Origin: CAZTPJ01 sp964614515
Lineage (GTDB): Bacteria; Planctomycetota; Phycisphaerae; Phycisphaerales; UBA1924
Reading direction: 5' to 3'
DNA: 64,000 nucleotides
NCBI GenBank assembly: GCA_964614515.1
Contig: CAZTPJ010000002.1
Location: 24,442 to 88,441 of the forward strand
In this document: positions 8,012 through 16,471 of the stretch, one piece after another
Numbering within the stretch: the stretch's first letter is position 1
Layout of the letters: each line of letters starts with the position of its first letter
The notes under the pieces: model-generated
What the model was told of the DNA's origin: nothing
Seen by the model: the letters and a program-made list of their open reading frames with translations, nothing else
The model's database searches: none
Translations under genes and position numbers: made by a program

Positions 8012-9361
8012 ATGTCTTCGACGACGCTTCGGCTGTGCCTGATGATGTTCCTCCAGTTCTTCATCTGGGGGGCGTGGTATGTCACGGTGGGCAACTACAT
8101 GGGTGCCCACGGGATGGGCAAAGCGATTTTCTGGGCGTACACGGTCGGGCCGATCGCCGCGATCATCAGCCCGTTCTTCCTGGGTCTCGTGGCGGACCGG
8201 TTTTTCGCGACGGAGCGGGTTCTGGCGGTGATGCACATTCTTGGCGGGGTGTTCCTGATGGCGGCGCCGCAGTTCACGCCGGAAGCGGGGGGTTCGCACT
8301 GGCCGTTCACCGTGATGCTGCTGCTGCACATGCTCTGCTACATGCCGACGCTGGGCCTGACGAACACGCTGGCGTTTCACAACCTCAAGAGCCAGGAGAA
8401 GGAGTTTCCGATCGTTCGGGTGTTCGGGACGATCGGATGGATCGTGGCGAACATCGTGGTGAGCAAGGGCCTGGGGGCGGATGAGGGCATCGAGCAGTTC
8501 TATGTGGCGGGTGGGGCGGGGATCGCCCTTGGGTTGTTCAGTCTGGCATTGCCGCATACGCCCGCGCCGGATCGCGGGAAGCCGTTCCGCGCACGCGACA
8601 CGCTCGGGCTTGACTCCTTGGTTCTGCTGAAGGATCGGTCGTTCCTGGTGTTCGTGGTGAGTTCGTTCCTGATCTGCATTCCGCTGGCGGCGTATTACAA
8701 CTACGCGGCGGTGTTCGCGAACGCGGCGGGGTTCCGCAATCCCGCCTTCAGCATGTCCTTTGGCCAGATGGCCGAGATCGTCTTCATGCTCATCATGCCG
8801 CTGTTCTTCGTGCGACTCGGCGTGAAGTGGATGCTGGTGCTGGGCATGTTGGCGTGGGTCGTGCGCTATGGGCTGTTCTCGGGCGCGGCCGCGGATGGCG
8901 TGACGTGGATGATCATGGGCGGCATCCTGCTGCACGGGATCTGCTATGACTTCTTCTTCGTCACCGGTTTCATCTATGTGGACAAGAAGGCCAGTGCGAA
9001 GATTCGCGGACAGGCGCAGGGCTTCCTCGTCCTCATCACCCAGGGCCTGGGCATGTTGATCGGGGCGCAACTCATCGGCCGGCTCGTCAACGCGAACACG
9101 GCCGAGAATCACGCCGAACTGCTCGACGCGGCCAATGCCCTCAAGGGTCAGGCGCAGGCCGCCACGGGCGCTGAGGCCGATGCGCTGTGGGCGCAATGGG
9201 AAACCGCGACACAGGCCCTCCTCACGGCGCGCGACTGGCAGACGATCTGGCTCGTGCCGTGCCTCATGGCCGCCGTAATCCTCGTCGCTTTCTTCGCGCT
9301 CTTCCGCGATGACGGGCGGAAGATTCGCACCACGGCCTCGGCCGACGGGGAGCAGGCGTGA
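8012..9361 (+). CDS. MFS permease, nucleoside:H+ symporter-like
   Basis: The protein is 449 residues with about twelve membrane segments and a GGAGG six bases before the ATG. The N-terminus (LCLMMFLQFFIWGAWYVTVG) and the absence of a long central loop resemble the NupG/XapB nucleoside:H+ symporter branch of the major facilitator superfamily. This branch is common in Bacteroidetes and Planctomycetes beside sugar dehydrogenase genes, so the real cargo may be a sugar derivative and not a nucleoside. The stop overlaps the GTG start of the next gene by four bases, so the three genes at 8012-11219 are translationally coupled. Confidence 0.85.
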   Translation: MSSTTLRLCLMMFLQFFIWGAWYVTVGNYMGAHGMGKAIFWAYTVGPIAAIISPFFLGLVADRFFATERVLAVMHILGGVFLMAAPQFTPEAGGSHWPFTVMLLLHMLCYMPTLGLTNTLAFHNLKSQEKEFPIVRVFGTIGWIVANIVVSKGLGADEGIEQFYVAGGAGIALGLFSLALPHTPAPDRGKPFRARDTLGLDSLVLLKDRSFLVFVVSSFLICIPLAAYYNYAAVFANAAGFRNPAFSMSFGQMAEIVFMLIMPLFFVRLGVKWMLVLGMLAWVVRYGLFSGAAADGVTWMIMGGILLHGICYDFFFVTGFIYVDKKASAKIRGQAQGFLVLITQGLGMLIGAQLIGRLVNANTAENHAELLDAANALKGQAQAATGAEADALWAQWETATQALLTARDWQTIWLVPCLMAAVILVAFFALFRDDGRKIRTTASADGEQA

Positions 9362-10209
9362 GGCCGCACATCGGCGTGTGCTCATGGTCGCTACGGCCGG
9401 GGTCCGTGGCGGAACTGGTTGATGGGCTTCGCGCGGTTGGTGTGACGCGTGTGCAACTCGCGCTTGATCCGATTCGGCGCGGCGAGTGGACCGAACGTAC
9501 CACGCGCGAGACGCTTGCCGCCGCGGGCATCACCATCGCCTCAGGCATGATGGGCATGAATGGCGAGGACTATTCGACGCTCGAATCCATTCGACGCACG
9601 GGCGGAGTTCGCCCGGGCGAGACCTGGAACGCGAACGTGACGGCCGCGCGGGCGAACGCGGAGATCGCGGCGAGACTTGGCATTTCGCTGGTGACGTTTC
9701 ACGCGGGGTTTCTTCCCGAAAATCCGCGTGACACGGAGCGCGAGGCGATGATGCTGCGGCTTTCGGAGATGTGCCGCGTGTTCGCGAATGCTGGGGTGCG
9801 CACGGCGTTTGAAACGGGGCAGGAATCGGCCGTGACGCTCAGCGGCGTGCTTGATGACCTCGTGGAGCGTGTGGGCTTGATCGCGCCCGGCGTGAACTTT
9901 GATCCGGCGAACATGATCCTGTACGCGATGGGCGATCCCGTGGAATCGCTTCGCACTCTTGCGCCGCGCGTACTCCAGATTCACATCAAGGACGCTGTTC
10001 CGACGCAGAAACGCGGAACGTGGGGACGCGAAGTCGTCGCGGGCACGGGCAACGTGGACTGGCGGGCGTTCTTTGATGTGTATCGCACGGCCGGGCTGCG
10101 CTGTGACTGCGTGATCGAGCGTGAAGCGGGGCCGACGCGGATCGAGGACATCATCGCCGCACGGCGGCTGATCGAATCGCACTTCCCGCGCGAGGCTGGT
10201 GCATCGTGA
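9358..10209 (+). CDS. Sugar phosphate isomerase/epimerase-like TIM-barrel protein
   Basis: The 283-residue protein starts with GTG overlapping the preceding stop. It has the AP-endonuclease-2 / xylose isomerase-like fold. Putative metal-ligand residues appear in order as VTFHAGF, TAFETGQE, NFDPANM, LQIHIKDA and CVIEREAG. Members act as sugar isomerases, epimerases or 3-keto-sugar enolising enzymes. No signal peptide is present, so it acts in the cytoplasm on material brought in by the preceding permease. It overlaps the next oxidoreductase gene by four bases. Confidence 0.85.
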   Translation: MRPHIGVCSWSLRPGSVAELVDGLRAVGVTRVQLALDPIRRGEWTERTTRETLAAAGITIASGMMGMNGEDYSTLESIRRTGGVRPGETWNANVTAARANAEIAARLGISLVTFHAGFLPENPRDTEREAMMLRLSEMCRVFANAGVRTAFETGQESAVTLSGVLDDLVERVGLIAPGVNFDPANMILYAMGDPVESLRTLAPRVLQIHIKDAVPTQKRGTWGREVVAGTGNVDWRAFFDVYRTAGLRCDCVIEREAGPTRIEDIIAARRLIESHFPREAGAS

Positions 10210-11219
10210 TCGGCATCGGAATCATCGGGCCCGGGTTCATGGGTCGCACGCACGCGCGGGCGTTTGACGCGGCGCAGCGCGGCGGGCTGCCGTGCAGACT
10301 GGTGGGCGCAGCGCCGGGTGGATTCAGCGCTGCCGGCGGGAACCTGCCGGTGCGTGATGAAGCGGAGACTCATCTTGCGAGCGTAACGGAACATGCGTCG
10401 ATCGAAGCACTGCTGGATGATGCGAGCGTCACGGCCGTGGTCGTCTGCACGCCGACGGACACGCATGTGGCGATTGCGCTGCACGCGATTGCGGCGGGGA
10501 AGCATGTGCTGGTTGAGAAGCCTGTGGCGCTTTCGTCGACGGAGGTCACGCGGTTGGCCGTGGCGGCCGAGGCATCAGGGCTTGTGTGCATGCCGGGGAT
10601 GTGCATGCGGTTCTGGCCGGGATGGACGTGGCTGCGCGATCGCGTAAGGGGGGGGGACCTCGGCGCGGTGCGCTGGGCGCACTTTGAACGAATGGGCAGT
10701 CGTCCCGGCTGGTCGCCCGAGTTTTATCGAGATCCGGCGCGCTGTGGCGGGGCGATCTTTGACCTGCATGTGCATGATGTTGACGTCATCGTGCATCTGT
10801 TCGGGATGCCGGCGAGCGTGTCATCGCTGGGCACGATCGACCGCGTGACGACGCTGTATCGCTTCGCCGACGGCCCGGCGCATGTCGTGGCCGACGGCGG
10901 ATGGGTCGAGACGCCGGGGTTCCCGTTTCGCATGCGTTTCACGGTGGAGTTAGAGCGCGGCGCGGCGGAGTTTGATCTGGCCAGGAACGAGCCGCTGATG
11001 CTTCACGCGGAGGATGCGCTGCGGGCAAGGGTTGGCGTGCCATCGGCGAAGGGCGCGGGTTATGAAGGTCAGGCGCGGGCCTTTGTGGAGACCGTGCTGG
11101 CGCACGAGCAGGGCAAACGCGCGACGCCGCCGGTCACACTCGACGAAGCGGCGGCGGTTACACGCGTGATCGAAGCGGAGCACCGGAGTCTCGCATCGGG
11201 CGCAGCGGTGACATTGTAA
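10206..11219 (+). CDS. Cytoplasmic Gfo/Idh/MocA family oxidoreductase
   Basis: The 337-residue protein begins at a GTG overlapping the previous stop. The dinucleotide-binding loop IGIIGPGFMGRTHARAF lies at the extreme N-terminus. The EKP motif (VEKPVALS) is near residue 102, and the DLHVHDVDVIVHLFG helix carries the usual catalytic-site histidines. It lacks a Tat signal, unlike the paralogue at 6474-7841. With the permease and TIM-barrel protein it forms a three-gene operon, consistent with oxidation or re-reduction of an imported sugar. A nine-G run (10648-10656) is inside the gene. Confidence 0.87.
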   Translation: MIGIGIIGPGFMGRTHARAFDAAQRGGLPCRLVGAAPGGFSAAGGNLPVRDEAETHLASVTEHASIEALLDDASVTAVVVCTPTDTHVAIALHAIAAGKHVLVEKPVALSSTEVTRLAVAAEASGLVCMPGMCMRFWPGWTWLRDRVRGGDLGAVRWAHFERMGSRPGWSPEFYRDPARCGGAIFDLHVHDVDVIVHLFGMPASVSSLGTIDRVTTLYRFADGPAHVVADGGWVETPGFPFRMRFTVELERGAAEFDLARNEPLMLHAEDALRARVGVPSAKGAGYEGQARAFVETVLAHEQGKRATPPVTLDEAAAVTRVIEAEHRSLASGAAVTL

Positions 11220-11248
11220 ACGGCGACACTCCGGACTCGCCACGGGTG

Positions 11249-11281
11249 ATGAGTCACATAGGTCGCGTGTGACCTATGGAC
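11249..11281. terminator. Period-9 repeat and 8-bp hairpin between convergent genes
   Basis: The stretch reads as 9-base units of the form ATGNGTCNC (atgagtcac, ataggtcgc, gtgtgacct, atggacttc). It contains the perfect stem CATAGGTC-N6-GACCTATG at 11257-11278. The same stem recurs at 39927-39948, also between convergent genes. A terminator role is inferred. Confidence 0.55.
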
Positions 11282-11286
11282 TTCCG

Positions 11287-12210
11287 CTACGCCTCAAACA
11301 GCGCATCCACAAACGCGGCCGGATCGAACGGCGCGATGTCCTCGGGTGTCTCGCCCAGCCCGATGAACTTGACCGGGATGTCCGTCGCATCCTTGATCGC
11401 GATGACGATGCCGCCCTTGGCCGTGCCGTCGAGTTTCGCCAGAAACAGGCCCGTGGGCCGCACGGCCTTGGTGAACTCCTCGGCCTGTCGCAGCGCGTTT
11501 TGCCCGGCGGTGGCGTCCAGCACGAGCAATACTTCGTGCGGCGCGCCGGGAATCTTCCGCTCGACGACCTGGCGCACCTTGGTGAGTTGCCGCATGAGCG
11601 GATCCTGCGTGTGCAGGCGCCCGGCCGTGTCGAGAATGATGACATCCACGCCGCGCGCCAGGCCCGCCTGACACGCATCAAAGGCCACGGCGGCCGGATC
11701 CCCCCCCTGCTGTCCCTTGACGACTTCGACGCCGAGCCTGTCGGCCCAGATTTCAAGTTGGCGCACGGCCCCCGCGCGGAAGGTATCACACGCACCGAGC
11801 AACACTTTGTGTCCCTGCGATTGAAGCAACTTGCAGAGTTTGGCGATGCTCGTCGTCTTGCCCGCGCCGTTGACGCCGGTGATGAGGAAGACCGTGGGGC
11901 CGGCGACGGCCATGTGCAACGCGCGGTCCGACTCAGGCCACTTCGCCCGCAGTTCCCGTTTCAGGTACTCAAGGACATCCTCGCCTCGCGTGAGTTTGCC
12001 GGCCTTATAGTCCGCGCGAATCCCATCGATCAGGCGCGTCGTCGTCTTGACGCCGACATCGGCCTCGATCAGTTTCGTCTCGATCTCGTCGATGAGGGCT
12101 TCATCAAGGCGTCGCCCCGTCAGCAGCGAGCGCAGACCGGTGACAAACGCCTGGCGCGTTCGCCCGAGGCCCGTCTTGACGCGATCGACGATGGACTTGA
12201 AGAGAGCCAT
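11287..12210 (-). CDS. ftsY: Signal recognition particle receptor FtsY
   Basis: FtsY is the GTPase that docks ribosome-SRP complexes at the membrane. The 307-residue protein has an N-terminal helical N domain. The GTPase domain follows with P-loop TGVNGAGKTTSIAKL near residue 111, DTFRAGA, the DTAGRLHTQ segment, and the AKLDGTAKGG guanine-specificity motif. It lacks the long acidic A domain of E. coli FtsY, as is usual outside the Gammaproteobacteria. It is the third gene of a ribH-nusB-ftsY operon, nine bases after nusB. Confidence 0.95.
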   Translation of the reverse strand: MALFKSIVDRVKTGLGRTRQAFVTGLRSLLTGRRLDEALIDEIETKLIEADVGVKTTTRLIDGIRADYKAGKLTRGEDVLEYLKRELRAKWPESDRALHMAVAGPTVFLITGVNGAGKTTSIAKLCKLLQSQGHKVLLGACDTFRAGAVRQLEIWADRLGVEVVKGQQGGDPAAVAFDACQAGLARGVDVIILDTAGRLHTQDPLMRQLTKVRQVVERKIPGAPHEVLLVLDATAGQNALRQAEEFTKAVRPTGLFLAKLDGTAKGGIVIAIKDATDIPVKFIGLGETPEDIAPFDPAAFVDALFEA

Positions 12211-12219
12211 GCGAGAGGA

Positions 12220-12666
12220 TCAGAGGGTATCCGCGCTGTCGGGGGCGGCCGTCTGAACCTGGCCCGCGAAGCGCTGGGCGATGCGATCGAGCAGCGCGTT
12301 GACAAAACCCGGCGACTTGTCCGCGCTGAATTGCTTGGCGAGTTCGACGGCCTCGTTGATCGCGATGGCCGGGGCGACGCGGGCGGTCGAAATTTCGTGA
12401 TACGCGAGCCTGAGAATGGCGCGATCGACGGCGGCCTGTCGCTTCGCGGGCCATGTCGGGGCGAGTTCGAGCATGGCGGCATCGGCTGAACGACGATCGA
12501 GCCATGCCGCGTGCGCGAGGGCCTTGGCCTTGGTGCGTCCGGCGGGAGTCAGCCCCTCGCACGATTCGAGTGACGCATCCACCATGTCCATGTCGTTGCC
12601 ATCACATGCGTCGAGTTGATACAGCGCCTGAAAGGCGGCGCGACGCACAGCGCGAGGCTCATCCAT
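12220..12666 (-). CDS. nusB: Transcription antitermination factor NusB
   Basis: The protein is 148 residues, the usual NusB size. It has the N-terminal RRAAFQALYQLD helix and a C-terminal segment (AIAINEAVELAKQFSADKS followed by FVNALLDRIA) that is diagnostic for the family. NusB binds boxA RNA with ribosomal protein S10 for rRNA antitermination. It overlaps the end of ribH by eight bases, the common ribH-nusB arrangement. Confidence 0.93.
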   Translation of the reverse strand: MDEPRAVRRAAFQALYQLDACDGNDMDMVDASLESCEGLTPAGRTKAKALAHAAWLDRRSADAAMLELAPTWPAKRQAAVDRAILRLAYHEISTARVAPAIAINEAVELAKQFSADKSPGFVNALLDRIAQRFAGQVQTAAPDSADTL

Positions 12667-13234
12667 CGATGCGGCCCCCGGCGACAGCGCGGGCTTTGTC
12701 AGCCACCACGACCGAAGGCATGGTGGGCGACTCGCCGGCGAGCGAGGCGAGTTCGATCGCGTCGATCACGGCCGCCGTATGCAGCGCCGCCCGCATCGCA
12801 TCGGCCCCCTTGTTCCCGTGTGAGCCACCGCTGCGAGCCATGCCCTGCTTGGCGGACTCCACGGTCAACACACCGAACGTGATCGGCACGCCGGTGGCGA
12901 GCGAGGCATCCATCAGGCCCTTGGCCACGGCCTCGGCGATGATGCGGTCGTGCCGCGTCTGCCCGCGAATGAGGCAACCCAGCGCGACCACGGCGCGAAA
13001 GCGACCCGTCGCGGCGGCCGTGCTGGCGAGAATCGGAAGTTCGTACGCGCCCGGGGCGTGAATGATCGCGAGTGTGGATCGCTGGCCTCCGGCCTGTTCA
13101 TACGCATCGACGGCGCCGGCCAACAGACGGTCTGTGATTGTGGCGTTATATCGGCTGACGATGATGGCCACGCGAACGCCCGCGGCGCTCACATCCGCGG
13201 GGCTGGGCTGGTGTTGATCTTCACCGGTGGTCAT
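12659..13234 (-). CDS. ribH: 6,7-dimethyl-8-ribityllumazine synthase
   Basis: RibH catalyses the penultimate step of riboflavin synthesis. The 191-residue protein shows IIVSRYNATITDRLLAGA, the substrate-binding segment HAPGAYELPI, the GCLIRGQTRHDRI segment carrying the catalytic histidine, and the FGVLTVESAKQG helix. The usual G-E/D-T-x-H context is changed to GQTRH, a moderate departure. It heads the ribH-nusB-ftsY operon. The C-terminus is somewhat longer than the roughly 155-residue norm and is rich in alanine. Confidence 0.92.
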   Translation of the reverse strand: MTTGEDQHQPSPADVSAAGVRVAIIVSRYNATITDRLLAGAVDAYEQAGGQRSTLAIIHAPGAYELPILASTAAATGRFRAVVALGCLIRGQTRHDRIIAEAVAKGLMDASLATGVPITFGVLTVESAKQGMARSGGSHGNKGADAMRAALHTAAVIDAIELASLAGESPTMPSVVVADKARAVAGGRIDG

Positions 13235-13293
13235 CGGCGGAATCGTATGCCGGTGATGGGCGGGGCGCGATTGTCGGCGTTACCATCCCCCGC

Positions 13294-14277
13294 ATGAGGC
13301 GACTCCTACTCGCGGCCGCGCCGGTTCTGCATCTCACGCGCGTCTCCACTGCGTTCGCCGTCGTGGCGAACGTGTGGTTTGTGATTCTGTGGACCCGCGC
13401 GGCCGAGCAGGAAGCGGGAACGCACGCCCTTCGAGAGCAGCCGCTGTGGCTGCTGCTGGTCGGCGGGGCGGCCACGGGACTCGGCCTGTTCGCGTTTGGC
13501 ACAAGCCTCAATGACATCCTCGATGTTCGGCGCGATCGGGCGCTCCGTCCGAACCGCCCGCTGGCAGCGGGACGGATGCGCGTGGAATCGGCGGTGTCTC
13601 TGGTGGCCGGGACGTTGATTCTGGCGATCCTGGGCGCAACGGTCTTTGGAACCGAAGGGGTGATGGTGACGCTGGCCGTGGCGGCGGCGATTCTCCTGTT
13701 CAACGCGGCGGGGAAGTTCATTCCTGGCGTAGGCGTGGTGCTGCTTGGCGCGGTGTATGCGGGGCACATGATGGCGCCCAATGTCTATCTTACGTTCATC
13801 TGGCCGGTGTGGCTGGTGTTGACGCAGGCGTTGGTGGTGGCGGCGGCGACGCACATGATCGCCCGGCGCATTCCGCCCTTGAGTCGGCGAGCCGTGTTCT
13901 TCGCGATCCTCTGCTGGGTGGGTTGTTCGGCGGTGCTGATTCAGCGCGGACGCGACATGGACCCCGGCCTGCGATCGCTGTGGCCGGACTGGGTCAACCC
14001 GATGTCGGGCATCGGCGCGGGGGTGCTGGCGCTGCTGTTGGTGGTGTATTCGTGGCGAAAGGTGGCCGTGCTGGGCGCGGGGCAGCGTGCGGCGGACAAG
14101 GTTGGGCGATACAGCGCGCTGTGGATGTCGCTGTATGCGTTCGTGTGGCTGCTCGGACAGAGCCTGTGGATCGAGGCGTCGATCATCGCGGGGCTTGCGA
14201 CGGCCGGGCTGATCGGCATGTCGATCATTCGCGAGGCCTATGGACTTGTGGAACAGCCGGCGGGGTATCGAAGATAA
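13294..14277 (+). CDS. UbiA-like prenyltransferase family membrane protein
   Basis: The protein is 327 residues with about nine hydrophobic segments. The motif TSLNDILDVRRDRALRPNRP followed by LAAGR, near residues 70-95, matches the first Asp-rich (NDxxDxxxD) prenyl-diphosphate and Mg site of the UbiA superfamily. The second Asp-rich motif expected in the C-terminal half is not evident; the corresponding loop is RRIPPLSRR. It may therefore be a specialised or inactive UbiA relative. It is convergent with the mlaE-like gene, with only 32 bases between the stops. Confidence 0.72.
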   Translation: MRRLLLAAAPVLHLTRVSTAFAVVANVWFVILWTRAAEQEAGTHALREQPLWLLLVGGAATGLGLFAFGTSLNDILDVRRDRALRPNRPLAAGRMRVESAVSLVAGTLILAILGATVFGTEGVMVTLAVAAAILLFNAAGKFIPGVGVVLLGAVYAGHMMAPNVYLTFIWPVWLVLTQALVVAAATHMIARRIPPLSRRAVFFAILCWVGCSAVLIQRGRDMDPGLRSLWPDWVNPMSGIGAGVLALLLVVYSWRKVAVLGAGQRAADKVGRYSALWMSLYAFVWLLGQSLWIEASIIAGLATAGLIGMSIIREAYGLVEQPAGYRR

Positions 14278-14309
14278 AGCCCGAACAGGCCGCCCGTGCG
14301 ACTGACTGA

Positions 14310-15134
14310 TCAGACGAGTTTCAGCAGGTAGAAAATCGTCGTGAACGTCAGGTCGGCGATGATGATGGCGACAACGCTCTGCACGACGGTGCGCGTGGTG
14401 GCACGGCCGACGCCCGCCGCGCCGCCTTCGACCGCCAGGCCATTGGCACACGCAATCACGCCGATGAGCAGTCCGAACGTCGATCCCTTGAAGACGCCGG
14501 TGAGGAAATCGACGAGTTTGACCTGTTGCAGCAAGTTGTCCATGAACGTGCCGGCGGGGATGTCGAGCACGACCAGCGAGATGCCCAGGGCCGCGGCGAT
14601 GGCGACGATGTTGGCGATGACGCCCAGGGCGGTCATGCTGACGAGGGCGGCGATGACGCGCGGGACCACGAGAAACCGGACGGGATTCAGGGCGTGCGCC
14701 TGAAGGGCTTCGACCTCTTCGCCGACGACCATGGTGCCGATCTCGGCGGCGATGGCCGCCCCCGCAAAACCCGTCAGCACGATTGCAGCGATCAGCGGGC
14801 CGAGTTCGCGCAGCACGGCCACACCGATGATGTTGGCCACGAGTTCCCGCTGGCCGAACTCATCGAGGGGGGGGGAAAGTTGCAGGGCCAGAATCAGTCC
14901 CACGCAGCCCGAGACGAGCGAGACGATTCCGACGGCCTTGGCGCCGACGCGGACGATCTGCGTGACGATGGCCGTGCGCCCGAGGCGCATGTCGGGATCG
15001 CGCATGGTGCGAAAGATCCAGCGCCCCGCGTCGCGCAGGAGCAGGACGGTGGCGCCGATGTGCGCGATGACGCCGAGTACGCGCGCCCCCAGCGCGGCGA
15101 TCGGGGCCAGAGGTCTCGACGGCTGATCCGACAT
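14310..15134 (-). CDS. MlaE-family ABC transporter permease
   Basis: The start ATG at 15134 has GGAG eight bases upstream; the frame is open farther but without support. The 274-residue membrane protein has the MlaE signature GVAVLRELGPLIAAIVLTGF and the GAAIAAEIGTM segment that follow the first helices. MlaE proteins are permeases for phospholipid or other hydrophobic-molecule transport between membranes. No MlaF-type ATPase or MlaD-type MCE gene is adjacent. Instead it ends an operon with STAS, anti-sigma-kinase-like and lipoprotein genes. A nine-C tract on the coding strand (14867-14875 in + numbering) encodes the SPP of LQLSPPLDEF. Confidence 0.88.
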   Translation of the reverse strand: MSDQPSRPLAPIAALGARVLGVIAHIGATVLLLRDAGRWIFRTMRDPDMRLGRTAIVTQIVRVGAKAVGIVSLVSGCVGLILALQLSPPLDEFGQRELVANIIGVAVLRELGPLIAAIVLTGFAGAAIAAEIGTMVVGEEVEALQAHALNPVRFLVVPRVIAALVSMTALGVIANIVAIAAALGISLVVLDIPAGTFMDNLLQQVKLVDFLTGVFKGSTFGLLIGVIACANGLAVEGGAAGVGRATTRTVVQSVVAIIIADLTFTTIFYLLKLV

Positions 15135-15156
15135 CGAGCGATCTCCGAAGCGCGGG

Positions 15157-15519
15157 TCACCGCGCGAGGGCTTCGTCGAGACTTCCGACGATCCTGAAGA
15201 ACGTGTCAAGCCGCGCGATCTCGAAGATGGATCGCACGCGTTCGGGCATGTTGCACAGCACCATGTCCGTGACCGGCGCCTTGCTGCCCGACTGTTTGGG
15301 AAGACTCCGGCGAGCCTGCACCAGCGTCGCCAGACCCGAACTGTCCATGTACTGCACGTCGGTCAGGTTGACGACGATCCGCGCCGGGCGTTTTTCCACG
15401 GCCTGCTTGAGCGATTCGAGCAGCGAAGGCGAGCGGCTCATATCGACATCGCCCTTGGGCGTGACGATGATCGCGCCGTCGCGCACTTCGACGAACACAT
15501 CTCCATCAGCGAACTTCAT
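15157..15519 (-). CDS. STAS-domain protein (anti-sigma factor antagonist or MlaB-like)
   Basis: The protein is 120 residues from an ATG preceded by GGGGAG. It is a single STAS domain with VTPKGDVDMSRSP and the phosphorylatable loop YMDSSGLATLVQA (Ser 60-61), as in SpoIIAA/RsbV antagonists. Its start overlaps the stop of the HATPase gene by four bases, and mlaE begins 22 bases after its stop. Two readings are possible. It may be an RsbV-like partner-switching antagonist of the upstream kinase. It may instead be the STAS subunit (MlaB-like) of the adjacent lipid transporter. The kinase neighbour and the intact DSSG favour the first. Confidence 0.88.
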   Translation of the reverse strand: MKFADGDVFVEVRDGAIIVTPKGDVDMSRSPSLLESLKQAVEKRPARIVVNLTDVQYMDSSGLATLVQARRSLPKQSGSKAPVTDMVLCNMPERVRSIFEIARLDTFFRIVGSLDEALAR

Positions 15520-16004
15520 TGACAACTCCCCCTGCAACAACCCGGGCCGTCGCGTGTGATGCTGCCCTTTGAGGCGGAACCGCTCCACTTGAGCAGCGTC
15601 AGGCGCATGCCCTTGCCCTCGCGTCGTTCATAGCGAACATCGTCCATGAGTTGCAGGATGATGTGGACGCCGAGTCCGCCGGGCCTGACTTCGTCGAGGT
15701 CCCGCCCGCGGATGCTCGCCGGATCAACTTGTCTCGCCTCATCTTCGATCACGACCCGCAGTCCCGCACCCTTGTCCGCGTCGTTCAGCGGGAACAGCGA
15801 GATCCAGATCGGCCGGTCGTGATGGCTCTCATAGCCGTGACGAATCACGTTGCACAGAGCCTCATCCACGGACAACTTGAGATGCGCACAGGCATCCTCG
15901 GACAAACCCACCCGATCCGCCACCAACGCGACCAGTTCGCGCGCGCCCGCGAGGTACAGCGGATTGCTCAACATCTCCAGACGCAGGTGTGGCGTGGCGG
16001 TCAT
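15516..16004 (-). CDS. RsbW/SpoIIAB-like anti-sigma factor kinase (HATPase_c_2)
   Basis: The 162-residue protein has a GHKL ATP-binding fold. The N-box is SVDEALCNVIRHGY with Glu48 and Asn52, and the G1/G2 region is VIEDEARQVDP...RPGGLGVHII. This is the layout of serine kinases that both bind a sigma factor and phosphorylate a STAS antagonist. It overlaps the upstream lipoprotein gene and the downstream STAS gene by four bases each. No sigma factor gene is present nearby. The last 20 residues, after KWSGSA, are cysteine-rich and not part of the fold. Confidence 0.86.
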   Translation of the reverse strand: MTATPHLRLEMLSNPLYLAGARELVALVADRVGLSEDACAHLKLSVDEALCNVIRHGYESHHDRPIWISLFPLNDADKGAGLRVVIEDEARQVDPASIRGRDLDEVRPGGLGVHIILQLMDDVRYERREGKGMRLTLLKWSGSASKGSITRDGPGCCRGSCQ

Positions 16005-16423
16005 GGACCAGTCTTGTCCCGGGCGAGCGCGGACTCCCGCGGTGCGCCGACACTCGATGAACGTTCAGCGGTGAGGGTAGCACCATCTCCGGCCACCGGT
16101 TGAGACAAGGCCCGCGCGGCCAGCCACTGTCGCCAGCGATCCGCGGCCGCCCGCCGCGTCGACTCGGCATCCGCAAAGTTGTACCCCAGGTCTTCGCCCG
16201 TGATGTCCCGCAAGGCGCGGTGGGCGAGCATGCGCGTGACGGCGTCATCGCTCTCGAGCAGGGCGACCAGATCGACCAGGGCATTCTGGTCGCCGGCCTC
16301 GGCCACGTGGGCGATGGCCGAGGCCCGCGCCACAGGCACGGGCGAGTCAAGCCCCCGCGGCACCGACGCACACGCGGCAAGCAGCAGCGGTAGCAGGAAC
16401 AGACATGCGCGAGCGAGGGACAT
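16001..16423 (-). CDS. Small lipoprotein with a HEAT-like repeat
   Basis: The 140-residue protein has a lipoprotein signal peptide ending LLLAAC (Cys18). Two HEAT-like helices follow (VPVARASAIAHVAEAGDQ and SDDAVTRMLAHRALRDITG), then a charged tail. The DITGEDLGYNFAD segment is typical of planctomycete HEAT lipoproteins. It would sit on the outer face of a membrane. It begins the overlapping operon with the anti-sigma kinase, STAS and MlaE genes, so it may sense or scaffold for them. That role is an inference from position. Confidence 0.75.
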   Translation of the reverse strand: MSLARACLFLLPLLLAACASVPRGLDSPVPVARASAIAHVAEAGDQNALVDLVALLESDDAVTRMLAHRALRDITGEDLGYNFADAESTRRAAADRWRQWLAARALSQPVAGDGATLTAERSSSVGAPRESALARDKTGP

Positions 16424-16471
16424 TGGGGGATCGTAGCAGGCGAATCCCGGGTGCTGAGGACGTGCGGCGAG

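Noticed and set aside
7865..9385. 506-codon minus-strand frame opposite the MFS permease
   Set aside because: It is His/Arg/Glu-rich, has no motif, and is the mirror of a clear membrane transporter.
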